Counted from the stretch's first letter, positions 1 through 10,715 are shown. The stretch is DNA of 64,000 nucleotides from Sabellastarte sp. h YS-2021 (GCA_964017235.1 OZ024929.1:110779793-110843792); one strand, 5' to 3'. Notes: generated by a model from the letters alone, not told the origin. A program made the numbers and translations.

Positions 1-199
1 TAACTAGAAGAATATTTGTGCTCACAAAAACAAAGCGTCCCCAAAGGTTAGATGCAAATAGTATAAAAGTAGAAAAATGTTTTTGAAAAAAAAAACCAGC
101 AGCGCTGTGAGAAGAAGTGAAAGTTAAACAGACAGTGTGGAGATTTATGCATTTACATGAAAGAAAAAAATGTAAAGTTTTATTTTGTTTTCTATGGTC
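1..199. other. AT-rich sequence, nothing recognised
   Basis: No coding potential or structured repeat is visible here. It leads into the tandem array that starts near 200. Confidence 0.4.
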
Positions 200-1320
200 A
201 TTAATACATTCTAAAGCTGTAAAAGCAATCTGACCGGCTATATAGGAATATATGGAATCCATTCTAAAGCTGTAAAAGCAATAATAAAGGAGATATAAGA
301 CAAAAACAAAAAAAATTGCCCAGTATAAGCCCAGTTTGACCCATAATTTGGGGGAGGGGGGTAAGGGGGTAAATCTGAGTGGCTATGTATATGCTTCTGT
401 ATATACTTTCCTATAACCTCACAATACATTCTAAAGCTGTAAAAGCAATAGTAAAAGAGATATAAGGCAAAAAGACCAAATCAGCTATTTTTATGTCCCC
501 ATTTTGACCCATAAGGGGGAGTTTGGGGGTAAATATGACCGGATATCTAGAATCCCTGTCTATGGTTTCCTATAACCTGTCAATACATTCTAAAGCTGTA
601 AAAGCAATACTGAAGGAGATATAAGGCCAAAAGACAAAATCTACTATTTTATTACCCTAGTTTGATCCATAGGAGGGGGTCAGGGGTAAATCTAACAGAC
701 TATCTAGACTCTATGAATATGGTTTCCTATACCTCTCCATACATTCTAAAGCTGTAAAAGCAATGATAAAGGAGATATAAGGTAAAAACACAAAATCATC
801 TATTTTATGACCCCAGTTTGACCCACATGTTGGGTCAGGGGATAGATGTGACCGGCTATATAGACTGTCCATATATGGTTTCTTAATACCTATTATTACA
901 TTCTACAGCTGTAAAAGCAATACTAAAGAGATAGAAGACAAAAAGCCAAAATCTGCTATTTTATCACCCCAGTTTGACCCAAAAGGGGGATCGGGGGGTA
1001 AATCTCTTCATACATTCTAAAGTTTTAAAAGCAATAATAAAGGAGATATAAGGCAAAAGCACAAAATCTGCTATTTTATTACACCAGTTTGACCCATAAG
1101 TGGGTGCCAGGGTTTAAATTTGACTGGTTATCTAGACTCTCCATATATGGTTTCCCAATACCTCTTTATACATTCTAAAGCTGTAAAAGCAATAATAAAG
1201 TAGATATAAAGCAAAATGTCATCCGCTATTTTATGACCCCAGTTTGACCCCCTATATTGGATGGGGGTTAACTTATTTTCTAGACTCTCCACATATGGTG
1301 TCTTACTACCTCTCAATATA
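200..1320. repeat. ~157-bp satellite array (satellite 1)
   Basis: The phrase ACATTCTAAAGCTGTAAAAG recurs at about 205, 259, 425, 585, 741, 898, 1012 and 1170. Most spacings are 156-167 bp, with one short unit of ~53 bp and one of ~114 bp. Each unit also carries AGGAGATATAAGGC, a CCCAGTTTGACCCATA block and a G-rich run. The units are diverged, so the array is not freshly amplified. The short open frames on the minus strand here are by-products of the repeat and not genes. Confidence 0.9.
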
Positions 1321-1680
1321 TTTTATGGCTCTTAATACGATACTTAAGAATACAATAGGTTCGCATGATTTTTTAAGCTTTCTGGTTGGTACCTGTGAGA
1401 AAATCGCTCATTAAGAAGTTAATTTTCATCGGACCACTTCCAAAATCTAAATAGGTTTTGAAAGTATAAACATGTGTATGAAATGACAAGCCTCTGCAGT
1501 AAGTAGATTTTGCCGAATGGACTTGATAAAGACCAAAGGTCAAATTTAAGCATGTTGAAAAATTTACCCATTCTTAAGGTATATTACTGCCAAATGTGGT
1601 TAGAAAGCTTCCAATAATAAGGGAGAAATTCAAGGGAGACCATAATGTGGCGGGGGCGCTTTCAGGGACGCTTAATTATA
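1270..1680 (+). repeat. Left arm of a dispersed inverted repeat
   Basis: This segment reappears inverted at about 12005-12530. Shared landmarks include TCTAGACTCTCCACATATGG, GGTTCGCATGATTTTT, AAGCTTTCTG, GGTACCTGTGAGAAA and CAAATTTAAGCATG. Similarity looks to be around 80% with indels. It is probably two copies of one dispersed repeat that also borders satellite arrays. No coding sequence was seen. Confidence 0.8.
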
Positions 1681-1789
1681 TATTCCATAAAGTCTATACT
1701 CACATCACTACAGTATTCAATGTTATCCCTACCCCTTAATAGTAAAAATGTCTTTTGGCATAATTTATAGTGTTTCATCCACGTCATCA

Positions 1790-2670
1790 ATCTATGTCAC
1801 CTGACTTTGAGGTTATTACTGTTGAGTAAATAGCTTGTAATCTGAAAACTATTGTATTTACAGAATATTTTTAAATATGTTTTTCACCTACTTTTGGGTC
1901 AGCTATAACATAGTAAAATTGCAGACCTGTAGCTCATTGAAAAGCAGAGCAATAGCTACTTTGAGGTTCTTGATGTTGAGTAAATCAGTTGTAACTTAAA
2001 AACTATTGCATTTAGAGAATTTTGTTTAAATATGTTATTCATCTACTTTTGGGTCAGCCATAACATAGTGAAATTGCAGACCTGTAGGTCATGCCATAGC
2101 TGAGTAAATAGCTACTTGCAGGTTCTCACCTTTGAGTAAATCAGTTGTAACTTGAAAACTATTTTATTTAGAGTATTTGGTTTAAATATGTTATTCACCT
2201 CTTTGGGTCAAAGGTCAAAGTTGGGGTTTTACGTCCCGTTCAACAGCCAGGGTCATATTGGGACAGGTCCTCAGAATTGCCACTTGTGGGACTCGAACCC
2301 ACAGAGGTGACAGCCTATGATTAGATGCCAAACTTGCTAACCACTAGGCCACCGAGGACCTTTCACCTCTTTGGGGTCAGCTATAACATAGTAAAATTGC
2401 AGACCTGTAGCTCATTACATAGCTGAGCAAAAGCTACTTTGAGGTTCTCACTGTTGAGTAAATCAGTTGTAACTTGAAAACTGTTGCATTACAGAATTTT
2501 GTTAAATATGTTGCATTAATCTACTTTTAAATCAGCTATAACATAGTAAAATTGTAGACATGTAGCTCATGGCAGAGCTGAGCAATAGCTATTTTCAGGT
2601 TCTCACTATTGAGCAAATCAGTTGTAACTTGAAAACTGTTGTATTTACAGGATTTTGTTTAAATATCTGT
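1790..2670 (+). repeat. ~155-165-bp satellite array (satellite 2, copy I)
   Basis: Repeating blocks are GTTGAGTAAATCAGTTGTAA, TTTAAATATGTTATTCA, CTACTTTTGGGTCAGC, ATAACATAGTAAAATTGCAG and GAGCAATAGCTACTTTGAGG. About five units are present, interrupted by a SINE at 2210-2361. The reverse complement matches the units at 19690-21140. Small open frames here are repeat by-products. Confidence 0.85.
2210..2361 (-). mobile_element. tRNA-derived SINE with target-site duplication
   Basis: Read on the minus strand the element starts GGTCCTCGGTGGCCTAGTGG, which contains a Pol III A-box-like TGGCCTAGTGG. A B-box-like GGGTTCGAGTCCCAC follows at normal tRNA spacing. The tail holds ATATGACCCTGGCTG and GGGACGTAAAACCCC, a body I associate with molluscan V-SINE/RUDI-type SINEs (from memory, family not confirmed). 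It interrupts a satellite unit and is flanked by a near-perfect 16-17-bp duplication, TTCACCTCTTTGGGTC, at 2194-2209 and 2362-2378. The tRNA-like head is part of the SINE and not a functional tRNA gene. Confidence 0.88.
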
Positions 2671-3555
2671 GAAGAGGCTTCAGCAGTTGTGATGGTAGTA
2701 GATTGTTGGGTTTCTGAAAGTTTGTTAGCAATATCTGAAATTGGCTTAAAATTTCTCAGTTTGGCTGCTTCAAGCATTGTTTTCTATGATTCATAATTTT
2801 GAAGGGTAACTAAATGTTCATTTTTTGATGATTTATAGTGTACAGTACAGTTTCTCAATATTTTTCAAATGCTGATTAGTTTCCATTCTAAGGCAGTCTA
2901 CATACATATAAGTTATACTGCATCTACTCTACTGTTCACCCAGTCCTGTTATGCATACCTATACTGAAAAACATAAAACAGGAGAAATTATGTTTGTATT
3001 CCTATTTAAATATGAACAGTGCATTTAATAGCTAAGGCCAGTTGCAATGAACTGAAAATCCCTGCTGGACTGAAAATTACAGCAAAAGTATCTGACTGTC
3101 TTACTGGACAATCAAAATATCAACAAATGACATTTTAACAATAACAATTCAAATACAACCGGGAATAAGATATGATTTTTGCCACATTTGTGGTATCATA
3201 CAGCGGTATCTCTTAATATAATTGTATTATGACCATTGCATCTAATGCTGAAGAAATCACTGATAGTGTTACTGTTGTTTACACAAATATAGGCATTAGT
3301 TTTTTAAAGTTTCAAAATTAGTTCTAATATGTGTAATTTTTGGAAAGCCATCATGGAAATTACACTTTCATTCTTTCATAAAAACTGATATTTACACACA
3401 ATGTATTTGTACAGGGCCTATTAACAATGATGTTAGATATCACCTTTGCCCAATTCACCCCCATTTCTATATCAAATAACATATTATAAGTAAAAATTGT
3501 ATTAATTCCAAAACATATGAAGTGAGAATCATCATTTTGAAGTCAGACACATTAT
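2671..3555. other. Unique AT-rich sequence, no gene seen
   Basis: No repeats, splice-bounded exons or long frames stand out in this stretch. Confidence 0.4.
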
Positions 3556-4260
3556 TTGGTGCTATATCCAATTTTTGAAAATGTGATTTGGAGTAGGTTT
3601 ATATATCATGTGATAACACACAAAAAGCTACCATCGATGCAATGCTATCACATGTATTCTGAAACTAGAGGTGTATACCTTACCAAAAACCACTATGACA
3701 GTTATTCCCTCAAATGGTACCGATGGCTCAAATTTGTGGTCCTGGCTCATGGACTATTTAGCCTGCAAAATATTATCAAAGAAAAATTCCTTGAACAAAA
3801 ATACATTTCCAAAATAAACTCCACATCAAAATTATTTGAAAAACGATGGCATTCCTGGCAATATTTATTCACGGATTTATAGATGTAATTCAGCGTGCAA
3901 AGCAATCATGAAATATTTAGTGTTTTTTTTTTTCCTTTTGTTCTTTTCTACATGAGTTATAATGGTGTTACAGTTTTTGTTTTTTTTTAAAAAAAAGCCG
4001 TTTTTGTCTACTGCTACTAAACACTTAAAATAATGAAGTGATATGGGTTTTTCTTTTTGTTTTGTTTTTTTTTGATAAAAGTGAAATTATGTTATGTCTC
4101 TTGTTAATTGTTTCTTTTTGTGTATATTTTATAGGAGTGCAAAATTATGTTATAATACCAGTGTGTAACTTAACCTATTGTTCAATATTCCTTTAAATGT
4201 TCTATGGAAACCCAAAAAGAAATAAAAATATAATAAAAAAAAAAAAAAAAAAAAAAAAAA
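3556..4260 (+). other. Possible 3' end of a retroposed transcript or LINE, poly(A)-tailed
   Basis: A 108-codon open frame (3556-3882) is followed by an AT-rich stretch, an AAATAAAAATATAATAAA-type polyadenylation region, and an uninterrupted A run of ~26 ending at 4260. That order is what the 3' end of a non-LTR element or processed transcript looks like. The predicted peptide (rich in Y, W, K and S) matches no family I recognise, and no target-site duplication was found because the right side abuts DIRS-derived sequence. Status as a real gene is doubtful. Confidence 0.35.
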
Positions 4261-4414
4261 CATCCTGAGCTGGGCTCTGGCCGGGACCGGTAGTGTCCTG
4301 TTCATTCTCCAGGTGGCTGTGTAGTCTCCCTGCCATTGTACTGCACGTGTTGCACATGCGTTCTTCCTCTTTTTGTTTGGCGTGAAGTGGATTAAACGCT
4401 TGGAAATTTCATAG
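4261..4414 (+). mobile_element. Relic of an older DIRS terminal repeat (left)
   Basis: The stretch with GGGACCGGTAGTGT, CATTCTCCAGGTGGC and CTCTTTTTGTTTGGCG parallels the inner half of the left terminal repeats of A and C, but is diverged. It lies immediately 5' of the intact left end of A. With the remnant at 10716-10793 it suggests A inserted into an older relative. Confidence 0.6.
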
Positions 4415-4433
4415 TTTTATTGCGTTAATACAT

Positions 4434-4605
4434 CCTATCCAATGGACAATTGCTTTACCGGTCGGCGCGACTGGTCCCGCCAAACGCCAGAAAAAGACGT
4501 CCTGTATATAATACCGGCAGGACCGGTCAGTAGTGTGCATTCGCTAGGTGGCGCATCATACTTGCTTCCTGTCCAGACAGAGTGACGTCAGTTCATCTTT
4601 TTCGT
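4434..4605 (+). repeat. Element A left inverted terminal repeat
   Basis: It runs from CCTATCCAATGGACAATTGC to CATCTTTTTCGTT and matches the reverse complement of 10454-10626 almost base for base, including ACGCCAGAAAAAGACGTCC and GACGTCAGTTCATC. Confidence 0.95.
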
Positions 4606-5329
4606 TTGGCGCGTAGTGTGCAGACGTGTTTTGAAGTGATCTCCAAGTTTTGAAGGAAACGCGGCTTATTCTACGAATTTAAATATATTTATTGTGTTCA
4701 TACATATCAGTGCCTCTCCAGGACTAAAACGAGGCATTATCCAGCACTTTATAACCAGTTTTGAAGAATTTCTGTGTACTTGTCGTCGAGACGAAGTCGT
4801 GGGTGAGAGCTCGTGTGTCGTCCCTGCAGCATTCCTTCTTCTACACAGAAGGTTGTATCTCCACGACGTAACCTCCATTTATTTCTTCGTTGTCGAGAAA
4901 CACTGAGTGTATGTCGACGAGAAGAATTTAGAAGGAAAGAAGAATGCATCGTCTGACGTCATCACTTCCAGCTTATGCTTATCACGTGACACGGACCTGG
5001 TCACGTGATACGCATTCAACAATGGAGGTCACGTGATACGCATTTACAATGGAGGAATCGTGTTTTCAACAGAAGTTTTAGAAGAAAAGACGAGTAATTA
5101 TTACTGTACACACACTTTTTACCTGGCAAGAAGAAATCCAGCATCTCGTCTGTTGGCCTGAAGAATTAGATGACAAGTGGTCATTGAACTCTGCAAATTT
5201 TTGCCGGTGCCGGTCATGTGACTTCACAGATCTCAACACAACTACCGGCAAGCAAATCCCCAGGCGTGACTGGTTCAGCTGACAAGAAGTGATGAGTTTT
5301 ACTGGTACCAGTTCTGGTCAGACTACCGG

Positions 5330-6180
5330 TGGGGAGCACTAGTGATGAGTTTTACCGGTTCCAGTCTGTACAGACTACCGGTGGGTGCTGTTCCTGTGAA
5401 GAAACCCCTTCAGTGGTTGCCAGTGATCAGCCCTGTTTGATCCTGGAACCTCCACCAGAGGCCTTTCCACTGGTGGGACTGTTGGGGATACCGGTTCCGG
5501 TCTGTACAGACTACCGGTGGGTGCTGTTCCTGTGAAGAAACCCCTTCAGTTGGTTGCCAGTGATCAGTCCTGCTTGATCCTGGAACCTCCACCAGAGGCC
5601 TTTCCACTGGTGGGACTGTTGGGGGTACTGGTTCCAGTCATGTTCCTGGGAAGCTGTCAACAACCCCCCTTCAGTGGTTACCAGTGATCACCCTGTTTTG
5701 ATACTGGAACCTCCACCAGAGGCCTTTCCACTGGTGTGACTGTTGGGGGTACCGGTTCCGGTCTGTACAGACTACCGGTGGGTGCTGTCCTGTGAAGAAA
5801 CCCCTTCAGTGGCTGCCAGTGATCAGTCCTGCTTGATCCTGGAACCTCCACCAGAGGCCTTTCCACTGGTGTGACTGTTGGGGGTTCCGGTCTGTACAGA
5901 CTACCGGTGGGTGCTGTTCCTGTAAAGAAACCCCTTCAGTGGCTGCCAGTGATCAGTCCTGCTTGACCCTGGAACCTCCACCAGAGGCCTTTCCACTGGT
6001 GGGACTGTTGGGGGGTACTGGTTCCAGTCATGTTCCTGTGAAGCTGTCAAGGACCCCCTCCTCAGTGGTTTCCAGTGATCAGCCCTGTTTGATACTGGAA
6101 CCCCCACCAGAGGCCTTTCCACTGGTGTGACTGTGGGGGTACCTGTTCCAGTCTTGTTCAGACCACCGGTGCGGCTGCTC
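5330..6180 (+). repeat. ~125-137-bp minisatellite inside element A
   Basis: Six units are marked by CCTCCACCAGAGGCCTTTCC (last copy CCCCCACCAGAGG) at 5449, 5586, 5710, 5845, 5975 and 6101. Each also carries TACCGGTGGGTGCTGTTCC or GTTCCAGTCATGTTCC, CCAGTGATCAG and ACTGGTGKGACTG. Length variation comes from indels. The open frames on both strands here reflect the repeat. Confidence 0.9.
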
Positions 6181-6762
6181 AGAGGGTTCACCTACCAGAA
6201 GTCGCAGTGACCATTGACCCTTATCTCCCCAGTGCAGAATTTTGGACCGGTACCAGTCCAGGTCAGGCTACCGGTAGGGTCACTAGCCAGCCAGTGAGGA
6301 GGGATACCGGCACCAGTTCTGCTCAGACTGCTGGTTGTGGTCAGAAATCCAGCAAGGGCTACCGGTTAAAACAGGATTACTGGTTACACAGAGTTGCTGG
6401 TGACATACAGCAGGGTTACTGTTTACCGGCTCCTGAGTGTTGCCGGTTCCGGAGTGTTAACCGGTTCCTGAGTGTTGCCGGTCCCGGAGCATTGCTGGTT
6501 ACAGAGGAATCTGTTGTACCCGCTTCCAATCCAGTGCTGACAACAGGTTTGCCGGTTCCGGAGTGTTGCCGGCTCCGGAGTGTTGCCGGTTCCGGAACCG
6601 GAGTGCTGCTGGTTACAAGAAATCTGCTGTTCCCATCCTTACTGGCAAGGAACCATCTTCAAATCCAGTGCTGACATCAGGTTCAACAGTTACAGAGGTT
6701 TCTGCCCGGTGCTGCCCCAATTCTTTGGTTGCAGAACCTTCTCCCAGAGCCTACCGGTTTAA

Positions 6763-6966
6763 CCGGTTACAGAGCTGCTGAACCACCACTGTGGACAGGA
6801 AGAAGGCAACCTCATATGAGCCTATCCCTGCTAAGAAGTAGTTCACCCAGTTCTGCCAACTCTGGTGAGTTTATGCAGAACTGTGGAGCCACCAGGAACC
6901 GGTTACAGAGCTGCTGAACCACCACTGTGGGCAGGAAGAAGGCAACCTCATATGAGCCTATCCCTG

Positions 6967-6999
<33 letters not shown>

Positions 7000-7200
7000 G
7001 TTCTGCCAACTCTGTTGAGTTTATGCAGAACTATGGAGCCACCAGGAACCGGTTACAGAGCTGCTGAACCATCACTGTGGACAGGAAGAAGGCAACCTCA
7101 TATGAGCCTTTCCCTGCTAAGAAGTAGGTCACCCAGTTCTGCCAACTCTGGTGAGTTTATGCAGAACTATGGAGCCACCAGGAACCGGTTACAGAGCATT
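6763..7200 (+). repeat. ~136-bp tandem repeat with an A31 tract
   Basis: AACCGGTTACAGAGC recurs at about 6763, 6898, 7048 and 7184. Units share CTGCTGAACCACCACTGTGG, AGGAAGAAGGCAACCTC and GTTCTGCCAACTCTG. In the second unit the CTAAGAAG segment is replaced by a run of 31 A (6967-6997). The run could be a genuine expansion or a sequencing/assembly artefact. Confidence 0.85.
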
Positions 7201-7985
7201 GCCTCGCGTATAACCGTTTAACGCCTGGTACTGGGCAGGTCTCCAGGACTGACTAACAGACCAGCAGAGGTTCCTTAAAGGCCCAAACAGCTGTTTAGGC
7301 CAACCAGTGGCAGCCTGAGGAACTGGTTGCAGAGGAATTCTTGGACCAGTCACTGGTCCCGGTGAAATGCCTGTCAATCTACCTGACCAGTCAGCCAGCT
7401 TACCCTTTCGGGACCCAGCTGGTCAGACAGTGGCTATAGATAAGAGGGAGACTGTCCAGCAGGCATTGTCCCTACCAGTCTACCTCCCCTTATCAGACCT
7501 CACACCTTGTAGACTGGCCATCCATTTTGTCTTTTACCCAACCTGGGACCAGTGTCAGCTGCCTCAAGGGGTCCTGAGTTTGTAAGCTCAGCCTTCCTCT
7601 CAAGATTATAACCTGTTTTGCCAGTTTTCAAAACTCAAGCAGTGGGTAAAATATCATCTGACCAGGGGCCACCGATGTTATAAATGGCTATGGGGATGAG
7701 TGAGGTCTAGTCTGTCACCAGTGTTGACACTACTTTTGGCTAACTATGCCTCCTCAAACTTGGGCCGTCCTAGGGGCTAGCCCAAGTTCGAAAGAAATCT
7801 CCCAGGAAGGCTACACCCTCACCTTCCAGAGATGACCGGCTTGACCAGATCTCTAGGCTGGAGAAGTGGCCCAGTACCCTGAGTAATTCAGTTTGGGAAA
7901 CTTTGAGAACTATATTAACCTCTTCAGCAGGGGAGTGGATTACTTCAAGGTTCCCTACTCCCTCTCCAAGGAAGTACCGGAATTC

Positions 7986-8695
7986 ACCTGACCAGAATCA
8001 CTGGAAAAGGTTATACCGGTCCCCAAGTCTCTCCACCCCCACCTAAGGTGGTGGCTGGAGGAAAGCAATGTGCTGCTAGGTCAACCATTACACCCTCTAA
8101 AACAGGCTCTGCAAATCTTTACAGATGCATCAAAAGAAGGGTGGGGATCCCACTTAGACGAGCACACTGCAAGGGAAACTTGGTCCCTTCCAGAAAGCAA
8201 TTTGCACACAAACCATGTAGTGCTAAGCAGTCTTTCTAGCTCCAGTAGAGTTTCGAACCTCTACTGTAGCAAAACAGTACTGGTAGCTACAGACAACGCT
8301 ACAGTGGTTGCCTATATCAACAAAGAGGGGGGATGAAGTCGGGCTCCCTGTGTGCCCTACTGTGGAGAATACTGTCCTGGTGTACCAGGCAGCTAGTAAC
8401 CCTCAGGGCACGTCACATCCCCGGCCGGCTGAACGTAGTAGCAGACAAGCTATCCAGACTTGGCCAGACCATTCAAACAGAGTGGTCACTTCATCCAGAA
8501 GTGTTCCAAACTATATGCAACCGGTGGCATCATCATCAAGTGGACTTATTTGCCACCACATTCTACAACAAAAACCCACAGTTTGTCTCGCCGGTCCCAG
8601 ACCCCCAGGCTTGGGCAGTGGAGGCACTCAGCCTATCCTGGGAGGACCTGGACCCATACGCCTTCCCACTGGCAGCCATCTTGGGCAAGTGGTGA
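7986..8695 (+). pseudogene. Element A RT tail, RNase H and Dam-like segment, frameshifted
   Basis: Homology to element C resumes near 7990 at ESLEKVIPVPKSLHPHL, after the RT palm, so motifs A to C (including YLDD) are absent. RNase H features remain: FTDASKEGWGSHL near 8120-8160, VLVATDNATVVAYIN near 8278-8322, and LNVVADKLSR near 8430-8460. A G-run at about 8330 has gained a base and shifts the frame just after NKEGG. The following VDLFATTFYN...SPVPDPQAW segment matches the Dam-like region of the other copies and ends in a stop at 8693-8695. Confidence 0.8.
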
Positions 8696-9965
8696 AGCTC
8701 CAGGACTACCCCTGCAACAGAATAATTCTGATTGCACCAGGGTGGCCCAACATGCCCTGGTTTTGGGACCTGGTAGCAATATCAAGCCAGACCCCACTGT
8801 GTCTGCCCAGCATACCCAACCTAGTGTCTCAGCCATTCAACCAGGTCCTTCACAGGAACCTGTCGAATCTGAACCTACATGCCTGGCTCCTAGAGCCTCA
8901 GCAATCAAGGAGCAAGGCTTCTCTGAGGCAGTGGCAGCACGAATTGAGGCTCCTCAAAGAAGATCAACCAGATCTGTCTATGAGGCAAAGTGGACCATTT
9001 TTACAAAGTGGTGCCTCAGTAATCAGGTGGACTTCAGGGCACCACCTCTGAAGGCCATTGCTGACTTCCTCCTGCACTTGTTTCAGGAGAAGAAGTTACA
9101 ACCAGGCACTATTGATGGCTACAGATCCGCCATTGCTGACAAACTGGGCAATTCCACCATTAATGTCAGCAAAGATGAGAATCTCTCTCGTCTCCTGGAT
9201 AGTTTCCATAGAGACAGACCTAAGGGCAGGAGGGGCATCCCCTCCTGGAACCTTTCACTGGTTTTACATCAGCTCACAAAGGCTCCCTTTGAACCCCTGA
9301 AAGAGGCCTCCTTGAAACATTTAACTTTCAAGACTGTTTTCTTGCTGGCTTTGGGTTCAGGTAAACGCAGGAGTGCGATCCATGCTTGGTTACATAAGAA
9401 CATCAGACACCAGTCAGACTGGTCTAAGGTGTCTTTGTACCCCTCACCCAGCTTCCTATCCAAGAACCAGCTGGCTAAGGAAGGTCCAGATAGTGTGGCT
9501 CCAGTGGTCATCCCAGCCCTGGCACCATCTCTGGATAGGTCACTCAAAGGTGACAGGTCCCTATGTCCAGTTAGAGCCCAGCGCTACTACTTGGACAGGA
9601 CTGCAGACCTCAGGCAGAATAAGGAGTTAGTCTTTGTCTCCTTCAAGAAGGGTTTTGATAAAGACATCTCACCTGCCACCATCTCCTCATGGATCAAACA
9701 GACTGTGGTTCTGTGCTATGAGCTCTCTGACCAGGAGGCCCTCACCTTTCATCAGGTTAAAGCCCATGATGTTAGGGCCTTTGCTGCCTCTAAGGCCTTC
9801 CAATCAGGGATTTCCTTAGATCAGATCTTGTCAGCCTGCCACTGGAAATCTCACAACACCTTCACCCAATTCTATTTGAAGGATGTTGCCTGGGCTGACT
9901 CGGAGCTTTTCCACATGGGTCCTGTAGTGGCTTCCCAGCAGGTGCACCACCAGGCCCAGAAGTGA
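8460..9965 (+). CDS. Element A tyrosine recombinase (open)
   Basis: The frame has 501 codons. The recombinase proper begins near residue 145 (IKEQGF), and the first ~140 residues run out of frame through the RNase H/Dam-like segment, so the true start may be further in. Active-site pieces of a tyrosine recombinase are present: box I GKRRSAIHAW with the catalytic R at about residue 303, an AHDVRAFA box with H436 and R439, a CHWKSHN segment, and the nucleophile Y472 in FYLKDV. Box I reads RRSAI where B, C and D carry K or E at that position. In DIRS elements this enzyme recombines circular DNA into the genome in place of an integrase. It is the only intact gene in A. Confidence 0.9.
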   Translation: MARPFKQSGHFIQKCSKLYATGGIIIKWTYLPPHSTTKTHSLSRRSQTPRLGQWRHSAYPGRTWTHTPSHWQPSWASGEAPGLPLQQNNSDCTRVAQHALVLGPGSNIKPDPTVSAQHTQPSVSAIQPGPSQEPVESEPTCLAPRASAIKEQGFSEAVAARIEAPQRRSTRSVYEAKWTIFTKWCLSNQVDFRAPPLKAIADFLLHLFQEKKLQPGTIDGYRSAIADKLGNSTINVSKDENLSRLLDSFHRDRPKGRRGIPSWNLSLVLHQLTKAPFEPLKEASLKHLTFKTVFLLALGSGKRRSAIHAWLHKNIRHQSDWSKVSLYPSPSFLSKNQLAKEGPDSVAPVVIPALAPSLDRSLKGDRSLCPVRAQRYYLDRTADLRQNKELVFVSFKKGFDKDISPATISSWIKQTVVLCYELSDQEALTFHQVKAHDVRAFAASKAFQSGISLDQILSACHWKSHNTFTQFYLKDVAWADSELFHMGPVVASQQVHHQAQK

Positions 9966-10111
9966 GGGGATGTTGTATATATGTAAATATGTACATATTA
10001 TAAAAAAAAAAACAAAAAAAACTGTGACTTGCTTCCCTTGGGAAGTTTATTTCTTCTGGGACTGAACTCAGCCCCTCTCTCTCTCTATCTTTCCCTTCTC
10101 AAACCGACTCT

Positions 10112-10138
10112 GGAAGGAAAGAAAAAAGGGGGGGGGGG
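10112..10138 (+). promoter_or_regulatory. Conserved A-rich/G-run purine tract, element A
   Basis: A pyrimidine stretch (CTCTCTCTCTATC) is followed by GGAAGGAAAGAAAAAAG and about ten G. It lies ~150 bp after the recombinase stop, so it is not coding here. Equivalent tracts occur in B, C and D at the same relative place. A priming or stop role like an LTR polypurine tract is only a hypothesis. Confidence 0.55.
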
Positions 10139-10297
10139 CAACGTCGGTAGACTCCCGGTTAACCGGTGAGTTGGTGGCCGACCTTGACCTGTCAGGGTTC
10201 TCTGACCCTAGGTCAAATGGGCCTGTACTATTTTATTTTGTTATGAGTTCACAGAAGTCCCTAGCTGCTTACCCGCCTACCAAGCGGTAGTTATTCA

Positions 10298-10394
10298 GCA
10301 ATTGTCCATTGGATAGGATGTATTAACGCAATAAAATTGCAAATTTAATAAGTAAATTAAATTTTTATAAGTTAATACCCTATCCAATGGACAG
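10298..10394 (+). repeat. Element A internal complementary region (ICR)
   Basis: It reads GCAATTGTCCATTGGATAGG, then CAATAAAATTGC, then CTATCCAATGGACAG. The first half complements the left outer end and the second half the right outer end. It therefore encodes the predicted circle junction GCAATTTTATTG. Confidence 0.95.
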
Positions 10395-10453
10395 GCAAGG
10401 CCCTCCCAACCGACCCCGCTACCAGCTTACTAGGGGTCTAAATCTGTTTAGAC

Positions 10454-10626
10454 AACGAAAAAGATGAACTGACGTCACTCTGTCTGGACAGGAAGCAAGT
10501 ATGATGCGCCACCTAGCGAATGCACACTACTGACCGGTCCTGCCGGTATTATATACAGGACGTCTTTTTCTGGCGTTTGGCGGGACCGGTCGCGCCGACC
10601 GGTAAAGCAATTGTCCATTGGATAGG
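10454..10626 (-). repeat. Element A right inverted terminal repeat
   Basis: Near-perfect reverse complement of 4434-4605, followed outward by ~45 bp of AT-rich end sequence to the TTTT at 10669-10672. Confidence 0.95.
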
Positions 10627-10715
10627 GTATTAACTTATAAAAATTTAATTTACTTATTAAATTTGCAATTTTGTTTATTGGTTTTATTTTATCAAAACAA
10701 AATAGTTTACAATGG

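Larger units (their letters stand above)
4694..7985 (+). pseudogene. Element A degraded gag region
   Basis: The first residues around 4700-4770 (SASPGLKRG followed by a SF...C.C.R pattern) align with the start of the gag of element C (MSSPGQRKG, then a SFDKHSRCARCR pattern), but the ATG is altered and the frame soon fails. Downstream the region is dominated by tandem repeats (5330-6180, 6760-7200) and very frequent ACCGGT/CCGGT hexamers. Near 7830-7880 a fragment reads DDRLDQISRLEKW, similar in position and composition to the C gag segment around 23930-23990. No continuous gag frame exists. Confidence 0.6.
4415..10672 (+). mobile_element. DIRS-like retrotransposon A (RT-deleted, intact recombinase)
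   Basis: Both ends carry TTTT (4415-4418 and 10669-10672). Inverted terminal repeats of ~172 bp lie at 4434-4605 and 10454-10626. An ICR at 10298-10394 is the complement of the left outer end followed by the complement of the right outer end, which defines DIRS architecture and its circular intermediate. Inside, in order, are a degraded gag region with minisatellites, a junction near 7985 that skips the RT catalytic domain, a frameshifted RNase H/Dam-like segment and an open tyrosine recombinase. No target duplication is expected or seen. A is therefore a deletion derivative that needs RT in trans. Confidence 0.93.

Noticed and set aside
2210-2361. tRNA gene on the minus strand
   Set aside because: A- and B-box-like motifs are present, but the segment has SINE body sequence and target duplications, so it is a tRNA-derived SINE.
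3556-3882. Host exon
   Set aside because: No splice-site pair and no recognisable family. The region ends in a poly(A) tract and looks retroposed.
5410-6191. Minus-strand proline-rich proteins
   Set aside because: These frames reflect the minisatellite of element A. The repeated peptide is not conserved outside it.
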